Positions 56,801 to 64,000 of a DNA stretch of 64,000 nucleotides are shown here, piece after piece. Positions within the stretch are counted from its first letter, which is position 1, and each line of letters opens with the position of its first letter. Origin of the DNA: Cymbomonas tetramitiformis (Eukaryota; Chlorophyta; Pyramimonadophyceae; Pyramimonadales; Pyramimonadaceae); contig LGRX02033392.1 in NCBI GenBank assembly GCA_001247695.2, positions 62,001 through 126,000 of the forward strand, written 5' to 3'. Under the pieces are notes generated by a model. The model ran no database searches. It had not been told where the DNA came from and saw only the letters and a list, made by a program, of their open reading frames with translations. The translations under genes and the position numbers were made by a program.

Positions 56801-59438
56801 GAGTAGGACACCGTCAGCTCTTTTGGGCCGGCAAACGTGCCAAGAGTAGGGGACCGTCAGCTCTTCTGGGCCGGCAAACGTGCCAAGACACGCCATTTCA
56901 CAGGGTTTTACGGCTCCAAACAGCCAGCATATAGCTCATCGATTCTGCCCAAAAGGCACGTGGCATGAGCGGAGTGCAAATTGCGGCATGCTGAATGTGA
57001 CAACGTGGGAACTCTGCCAGGGGCACGTGGCACGCACTCCATAGAATAGCTTTGGACGAGGGAATCGCGGGCCTTTACAGGTATCAGCCCATTGGGCGAG
57101 CCTCGCCTATCCCGAGGGCAACCTCCCTGCAGCAGAGTGCATGTCTTGTGCGGTGCCTGGAGTTGTTGCGCCGACGCCGCCTGCGGAGCAAAGCGCTCCA
57201 GGTGATTCCAGCGGACCATCTGAGAGGAGATAGCCGCCTCGGCGGGGACTGGGTGCGCGCCACCATCGGATAACTGTGTCTGATTTGTATCTGTTTGTGA
57301 AGACTGAGAGCGGGGCGGGATGCGGGCCACAGTGGCCTGGCGCCGGCGCTGGTAGGAATCTCGCACGTTGCGATTCAGTTCCCCATTTATGAGATGGTGA
57401 AGCACAAGCTGGCGGAGCGAGGCAACAAGAGCCCCTCCGAGCTGGGAGTCATTGAGCTCATCGCGGCCTCTTCCTTCTCCAAAATGGTGGCCTCCACCAT
57501 CACATATCCCCATGAGGTACCCTGGCCCTCACGCCGAGGATGACTTACGTCAACCAGCTGGGGATGCCCGTATCTCACCTCCAGGATTGCATGCACCCGG
57601 CCCTGCTATGTTACTTACCCCGAGCTTTGGAACTTTTAAAGGTGACTATGGCTGAGCCCTACAGCCGCTTCTCACCCTATGCAGTGGATCCTCCGGGAGC
57701 GGCCAGGTGGTCCGGTGATCTGAGATTCTGACCAAGGCCGGGACCATCCAGACGGGAACGGTTAGGGACGAGGGATAGGGTCAGCTGGGCGCCTCGTGCA
57801 GGCGAGCTTCCAGGTGGGAGTGTTTGATTGGCCGGAGCAGTTCTCTGGCATTATAGACATGCATGTGAGCGTCTCGTTGCGGATATCACTTGCCACCACC
57901 TGACAGTTTTATCAGCGCGCACACATGCACAGCAGCAGTCCGCTAGGGGCAGTTGCGGAGGCGCTCAGGTTGCCCCGCGAGGCTTTGGGAGTCAGTTCTC
58001 CACCCGCGAGCTCCGGAAAGTCCGGATAAGTGGCCCGAAGTGGTGTGTGTGTGCTGAATCCTTTGATACCTGGTCCGGGTACATAGTGCAGCCGATCTTC
58101 TGTGGTCACCTGGTGCCAAACAAATCGGTCCAAGGATAACCACCCACCTACACTCCGTGCGGGTGGGTGCATAGTGCAGTCGACATTCGGTGGCTATCGG
58201 GGGCAAATGAGATGGTCCAAGGACAAGCGCATCCACTCACAGCGGGGTGCTCAGAGCGAAGTCGCGTGCGGCCTGTCTGCGCCGCAGGTAGTGCGGTCGC
58301 GCATGCACGTGAGCGGCGCCGGCCCTTTCAAGGGCGCTACAAAGGTCGTGCGCGAGGTGATTCCCGAAGACTGTGCATTCGCATCATCTCGCACTGCCCC
58401 TGTTCACCTCCGGATGCCACAAACCACAGCTAGGGCTTCCGGCTAAGGCTCTGTGCCACCTTCATTTAAGCATTCTGCAGTTTGTGATGACGCCTGAGAA
58501 CTGATGCCTGGTGCGTATCTGGAGGCGCTTGCAAATAACTGATGGAGTCAGCAGCCTGCCGTGGTTTTCGCAAGAGGATATCGAGCATCTTCGAAGGTGC
58601 AGGGCGATCCAAACCCGCGTGCGCCTGTGTGGCAGCCAGTAGATTAGGAATTGGATTGCAGAGTGAGGAGCGATTGGCTGCCGGGGCGTTGGTGATAGTT
58701 GATCAAGGAGGGTGGAGCAAAGGCCTTCTATCGTGGCTGTGCCACTAATCTGGTGCGTGTGGCTTTCATGCTGGATCCCGCAGTGCTGTCATCCTGCAAG
58801 TGCCGATGGTCAATCCCGCAGTGCTGTCATCCTGCAAGTTCCGATAGTCAATCCCGCAGTGCAGTCATCCTGCAAGTGCCGATGGTCAATCCGCAATGCT
58901 GTCATCCTGCAAGTGCCGATGGTCAATCCCGCAGTGCTGTCATCCTGCAAGTGCCGATGGTCAATCCCGCAGTGCTGTCATCCTGCAAGTGCGATGGTCA
59001 ATCGCAGTGCTGTCATCCTGCAAGTGCTGATGGTCAATCCCGCAGTGCTGTCATCCTGCAAGTGCCGATGGTCAATCCCGCAGTGCTGTCATCCTGCAAG
59101 TGCCGATGGTCCAATCCCGCAGTGCTGTCATCCTGCAAGTGCCGATGGTCAATCCCGCAGTGCTGTCATCCTGCAAGTGCCGATGGTCAATCCTGCAGTG
59201 CTGTCATCCTGCAAGTTCCGATGGTCACAAGTGAAGTCATCACATTCCATGTGATTTGGACGCAGCTTTGTCTTGAGCATTGCACACGGCTTGATGGGAT
59301 ATAAACTCAACGGGAGGTGAATTGGAATTCCGTGTTGGTTGGTGTTTTCCCCAGATTCGAACAACGCCAGCGGCGGCCATCACGCTACTCAGTTTTGAGC
59401 TGATTAATCGCAGCATAAATGCCATGGAAGTAGAATAG
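53891..59438 (+). CDS. Mitochondrial carrier (SLC25), NAD/FAD/folate/pyrimidine-nucleotide type
   Basis: Exons with GT-AG borders: 53891-53940, 54175-54279, 54791-54882, 55130-55190, 56028-56146, about 56684-56730 (3' border firm; start could be 56678 or 56696), 57021-57080, 57333-57516, 58288-58356, 58699-58752 and 59355-59438 (TAG stop). Phases agree across all junctions and give about 305 codons, the usual carrier length. The three carrier signatures are [18 protein letters not shown] and YPHEVVRSR (the last split by an intron). Trp in the second signature is typical of the NAD+/FAD/folate and pyrimidine-nucleotide carriers. Other family marks are [30 protein letters not shown] and CATNLIRTTPAA. 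The first exon with the start Met lies upstream and was not identified. Six transmembrane helices in the mitochondrial inner membrane are expected for the family. Confidence 0.85.
55263..55745. repeat. Intronic minisatellite, unit about 32 bp
   Basis: About 14 imperfect copies of GGTCGTGGCACCCCCAGGCC plus CTCCCTCTGGCC in the intron between exons 55130-55190 and 56028-56146. Units vary in length, so the open frames across it are not meaningful. Confidence 0.9.
56756..56890. repeat. Three tandem units of about 46 bp in a carrier intron
   Basis: The unit contains TTTTGGGCCGGCAAACGTGC and AAGAGTAGGGGACC. It lies in the intron after the exon that ends at 56730. Confidence 0.8.
58775..59226. repeat. 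Intronic minisatellite, unit 38 bp
   Basis: Twelve copies of GTCAATCCCGCAGTGCTGTC-ATCCTGCAAGTGCCGATG lie in the last intron of the carrier gene (58753-59354). Units differ by single bases or 1-2 bp deletions. Confidence 0.9.
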
Positions 59439-60785
59439 GTATTGTGTGTTTATTCTTAATATTGCTGACACGACTGTGGACAATGGTATGGCAGTGCAGT
59501 TGGATGTACACAAACACAAGTATACAGAATGTGGTATTGGTGATTCAGAACATTTTTGATTTTATGTGCATTGTTAAGAGGGGCGGTGTTGCAATTAGTG
59601 TGTTCCATACATTCACACTGAATTGTGGCGGACAACTATTAAATTGTATAAGAATATGTATTAGTTTGCTGAAAATTATGTCCATTTTGGGAATTTAACG
59701 GGTTGTGTGAATCTCGTAAATTGGATGGGTGATGTTTAAACCCAAAAACGTGTATATGCGGTGTTGTCTTGCGAGCTTTCCGCATACACTTTACTGTAGC
59801 CTTGCGGCTTTGAGTGAACTACTATGTTAGTAGCATTTTTTCAAAGGATTCCGTGTTCGGGGGAGCGGGGAATGCTGCGGAACGCTTCCACCGAAAATTC
59901 TTATGGTAAAAATCAAGCGATAAAATGGATAAAGGGCATATATTTTGGAATTTTCACATGGGAATTTTGTCTTGAAACGAGCGTTCACGACATGGGGGGA
60001 CGAAAGCCGGCATCTAGCGGACTGGAGACCAGTCCGCAACACGCGGCAGCGGACGAATTGAGTCTGTAAATCCTCATTAGCACAGCTCAGGCTACGCTGA
60101 GAGCTCGACGGCTTGCACGAAGGCACGGGAGCGGCCCTGCCGGAGTGCATCATCGGTGGCGACGAGTCCAATGCGCTTACGCTGCAGCAGAGCCTAACGC
60201 AACTGGCTCTGCACGCGACTCGAGCAGTAGCGGCAGTGGCAACGGCGTGCCTTCCCGCATTTGAGCGGGCTAGCACGACAGCACCGGGCTTGGCGACTAC
60301 ATCGACGTGTCCGCCTCCTACTTCATCCACGCGTGGCACCGCCTTATCGCAGGGGCCAAGCGTCAGGACCCTCAGAAGGACCACGCAGCGACAGAACGCG
60401 AAGGAGCGCACTGAGCGGAGAGATCCGCCAGCGACGACGGGGTTTTTCACGACTCCTTCCATTCCGCCCACAGTTGTGCCAGGTGCACCCTTTACATTTG
60501 GCAGCGTCTCTGGGACAGTGAAGCCCAGGGACTTTACGCAAACCGCGCCGCCATCGGGTTGTTGAGCGGTTAAAACGTTTAAACCGTTTTCGGACATCGT
60601 TCAGCGCGCACTGTCTGGTACACCGCCTTCTCCTGGTGAGAAACGCAGCGGTAAACCGGCATCGGTGCCGACTAGCCCACCGAGAACGAGCAAAAAAGGG
60701 AAAGCATCTGAGCAGGGGGGATCACAGGACGAGGACATCGCCGACCTCGAGTGTATGAGGACCGCTCAAGTCATGTAGAATAGCA
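59439..60785. other. Carrier 3' flank and a possible decayed coding remnant
   Basis: 59439-59820 is AT-rich and is probably the 3' untranslated region and flank of the carrier gene. Beyond it, 60113-60565 is open on the plus strand and 59827-60597 on the minus strand, with no known motif. A third plus frame near 60290-60370 reads DYIDVSASYFIHAWHRLI, and another near 60590-60775 reads a low-complexity Ser/Pro/Lys tail ending at TAG. Shifting frames suggest a broken gene or retroelement piece, but I cannot name it. Confidence 0.3.
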
Positions 60786-63700
60786 GGAGAGGGAGCACAC
60801 GGATTGCTCGAAAGGGTAGGGGCACAAGCGAGTGGGAGCGCACCTCTATTGTGTGGCATCTCAGACTTTCACCGAGATCTCCAAACCAAGGTTTGGCGCT
60901 CTGTATATTTGACCTAATGCCACAAGAGTTGTACAAACTGAAAGTTTCAGTAGCCAAACAGGAAGGGTGCGAAGCCAAAACACATATGTTCGAAAACAAA
61001 AAAAGAAAACTCAAACCAAATGAATCAAACGTATATGTAACGTAGAATTCCGCGGGGAAAACTCAGGTTTAGTGAAAAGGGTTGCCAGATCGGCGGGGTT
61101 TCCGCTCACAAAAGATCTAAAAGCCTGCTCGGCATGACAGGGAGCACACGGATTTCTCGAAAGGGTAGGGGCACAAGTGAGTGGGAGCGCACCTCTTACT
61201 ATTGTGTGGCATCTCAGACTTTCACCGAGATCTCCAAACCAAGGTTTGGCGCTCTATATCTTTGACCTAATGCCACAAGAGTTGTACAAACTGAAATATT
61301 CAGTAGCCAAACAGGATGGATGCGAAGCCAAAACACATATGTTCGAAAACAAAAAAAGAAAACTCAAACCAAATGAATCAAACGTATATGTAACGTAGAC
61401 TTCCGCGGGGAAAACTCAGGTTTAGTGAAAAGGGTTGCCAGATCGGCGGGGTTTTCGCTCACAAAAGATCTAAAAGCCTGCTCGGCATGACAGGGAGCAC
61501 ACGGATTTCTCGAAAGGGTAGGGGCACAAGTGAGTGGGAGCGCACCTCTATTGTGTGGCATCTCAAACTTTCACCGAGATCTCCAAACCAAGGTTTGGCG
61601 CTCTATATCTTTGACCTAATGCCACACGAGTTGTACAAACTGAAAATTTCAGTAGCCAAACAGGAAGGGTGAGAAGCCAAAACACATATGTTCGAAAACA
61701 AAAAAAAGAAAACTCAAAACAAATGAATCAAACGTATATGTAACGTAGACTTCCGCGGGGAAAACTCAGGTTTAGTGAAAAGGGTTGCCAGATCGGCGGG
61801 GTTTTCGCTCACAAAAGATCTAAAAGCCTGCTCGGCATGACAGGGAGCACACGGATTTCTCGAAAGGGTAGGGGCACAAGTGAGTGGGAGCTCACCTATA
61901 TTGTGTGGCATCTCAGACTTTCACCGAGATCTCCAAACCAAGGTTTGGCGCTCTATATCTTTGACCTAATGCCACACGAGTTGTACAAACTGAAAATTTC
62001 AGTAGCCAAACAGGAAGGGTGAGAAGCCAAAACACATATGTTCGAAAACAAAAAAAAAAAAACTCAAAACAAATGAATCAAACGTATATGTAACGTAGAC
62101 TTCCGCGGGGAAAACTCAGGTTTAGTGAAAAGGGTTGCCAGATCGGCGGGGTTTTCGCTCACAAAAGATCTAAAAGCCTGCTCGGCATGACAGGGAGCAC
62201 ACGGATTTCTCGAAAGGGTAGGGGCACAAGTGAGTGGGAGCTCACCTATATTGTGTGGCATCTCAAACTTTCACCGAGATCTCCAAACCAAGGTTTGGCG
62301 CTCTATATCTTTGACCTAATGCCACAAGAGTTGTACAAACTGAAAATTTCAGTAGCCAAACAGGATGGATGCGAAGCCAAAACACATATGTTCGAAAACA
62401 AAAAAAGAAAACTCAAACCAAATGAATCAAACGTATATGTAACGTAGAATTCCGCGGGGAAAACTCAGGTTTAGTGAAAAGGGTTGCCAGATCGGCGGGG
62501 TTTCCGCTCACAAAAGATCTAAAAGCCTGCTCGGCATGACAGGGAGCACACGGATTTCTCGAAAGGGTAGGGGCACAAGTGAGTGGGAGCGCACCTCTTA
62601 CTATTGTGTGGCATCTCAGACTTTCACCGAGATCTCCAAACCAAGGTTTGGCGCTCTATATCTTTGACCTAATGCCACAAGAGTTGTACAAACTGAAAGT
62701 TTCAGTAGCCAAACAGGATGGATGCGAAGCCAAAACACATATGTTCGAAAACAAACAAAAAAAAGAAAACTCAAACCAAATGAATCAAACGTATATGTAA
62801 CGTAGAATTCCGCGGGGAAAACTCAGGTTTAGTGAAAAGGGTTGCCAGATCGGCGGGGTTTTCGCTCACAAAAGATCTAAAAGCCTGCTCGGCATGACAG
62901 GGAGCACACGGATTTCTCGAAAGGGTAGGGGCACAAGTGAGTGGGAGCTCACCTATATTGTGTGGCATCTCAAACTTTCACCGAGATCTCCAAACCAAGG
63001 TTTGGCGCTCTATATCTTTGACCTAATGCCACAAGAGTTGTACAAACTGAAAGTTTCAGTAGCCAAACAGGAAGGATGCGAAGCCAAAACACATATGTTC
63101 GAAAACAAAAAAAGAAAACTCAAAACAAATGAATCAAACGTATATGTAACGTAGAATTCCGCGGGGAAAACTCAGGTTTAGTGAAAAGGGTTGCCAGATC
63201 GGCGGGGTTTCCGCTCACAAAAGATCTAAAAGCCTGCTCGGCATGACAGGGAGCACACGGATTTCTCGAAAGGGTAGGGGCACAAGTGAGTGGGAGCGCA
63301 CCTCTTACTATTGTGTGGCATCTCAGACTTTCACCGAGATCTCCAAACCAAGGTTTGGCGCTCTATATCTTTGACCTAATGCCACAAGAGTTGTACAAAC
63401 TGAAAGTTTCAGTAGCCAAACAGGATGGATGCGAAGCCAAAACACATATGTTCGAAAACAAAAAAAAGAAAACTCAAACTAAATGAATCAAACGTATATG
63501 TAACGTAGAATTCCGCGGGGAAAACTCAGGTTTAGTGAAAAGGGTTGCCAGATCGGCGGGGTTTTCGCTCACAAAAGATCTAAAAGCCTGCTCGGCATGA
63601 CAGGGAGCACACGGATTTCTCGAAAGGGTAGGGGCACAAGTGAGTGGGAGCTCACCTATATTGTGTGGCATCTCAGACTTTCACCGAGATCTCCAAACCA

Positions 63701-64000
63701 AGGTTTGGCGCTCTATATCTTTGACCTAATGCCACAAGAGTTGTACAAACTGAAATTTTCAGTAGCCAAACAGGAAGGATGCGAAGCCAAAACACATATG
63801 TTCGAAAACAAAAAAAGAAAACTCAAAACAAATGAATCAAACGTATATGTAACGTAGAATTCCGCGGGGAAAACTCAGGTTTAGTGAAAAGGGTTGCCAG
63901 ATCGGCGGGGTTTTCGCTCACAAAAGATCTAAAAGCCTGGTCGTCATGACAGGGAGCACATGGATTTCTCGAAAGGGTAGGGGCACAAGCGAGTGGGAGC
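60786..64000. repeat. Tandem satellite, period about 351 bp
   Basis: Nine units run to the window edge. The distance between the ATTGTGTGGCATCTCA landmarks is 349-354 bp. Long units (353-354) carry CTCTTACTATTG where short ones have CTATATTG or CTCTATTG. Other alternating variants are GAATTCCGCGG/GACTTCCGCGG and GTTTCCGCTC/GTTTTCGCTC. An 86-codon frame is open in some units and broken in others, so it is unlikely to be a gene. The array continues beyond the window. Confidence 0.9.

Noticed and set aside
58712..59254. Cys-rich open frames with [11 protein letters not shown] repeats
   Set aside because: They are translations of the 38-bp minisatellite in the last carrier intron; the true exon ends at 58752.
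62187..62447. 86-codon frame repeated in the 351-bp satellite as a possible gene family
   Set aside because: Broken by stops or shifts in several units, no motif, and explained by the tandem repeat.
60786..64000. CRISPR-like array
   Set aside because: Units of about 351 bp are contiguous with no short unique spacers, and the DNA is eukaryotic.

Overview
This is eukaryotic nuclear DNA that is very rich in repeats. It contains spliced genes with GT-AG introns, LINE-type retrotransposons with AP-endonuclease and RNase H domains, and two tyrosine-recombinase (YR) retrotransposons of the DIRS/PAT/Ngaro order. It also contains plant-type leucine-rich repeats (LRRs) and several minisatellites and satellites. 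The combination suits a green-lineage alga, perhaps a prasinophyte such as Cymbomonas. That assignment is inference from gene style, not proof.

Layout. 1-490: remnant of a YR recombinase. 1216-7600: a decayed LINE with endonuclease, a methyltransferase-like domain and RNase H, but no reverse transcriptase that I can see. 9077-50300: a long tandem array of units, most of them about 0.9 kb. It looks at first like a satellite, but each unit carries on the minus strand a 72-nt exon that encodes exactly one 24-residue LRR, bounded by AG and GT splice signals in phase 2. I count 21 such exons, and all are open. Mobile elements interrupt the array. One LINE lies in a 5.5-kb block present twice (13646-19120 and 26831-39740). 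A 7459-bp YR retrotransposon (30950-38408) sits inside the second LINE copy. A second YR retrotransposon lies on the minus strand (42919-47970). A solo terminal piece of the first YR family lies at 26545-26825.

Right part. 52169-52942: a short element with terminal inverted repeats. 53891-59438: a real-looking host gene on the plus strand, a mitochondrial carrier of the NAD/FAD/folate/pyrimidine-nucleotide type, whose exons I could trace almost completely. Its introns carry three tandem repeats. 60786-64000: a satellite with a period of about 351 bp.

The most interesting signal is the LRR exon array. Variation between exons is concentrated in two short windows that become the exposed residues of the LRR beta strand. 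The two windows are reassorted between exons, and every exon is phase-symmetric, so any exon can be skipped or joined without loss of frame. The splice junction falls in the middle of the variable beta strand. This is what a modular, diversifying recognition surface would look like. I could not find a start codon, signal peptide, membrane segment or kinase domain for such a gene in the window, so its expression is unproven.

Order of events read from nesting: LRR array, then LINE insertion into an LRR intron, then duplication of the LINE-bearing block, then insertion of the 7.5-kb YR element into only one copy.
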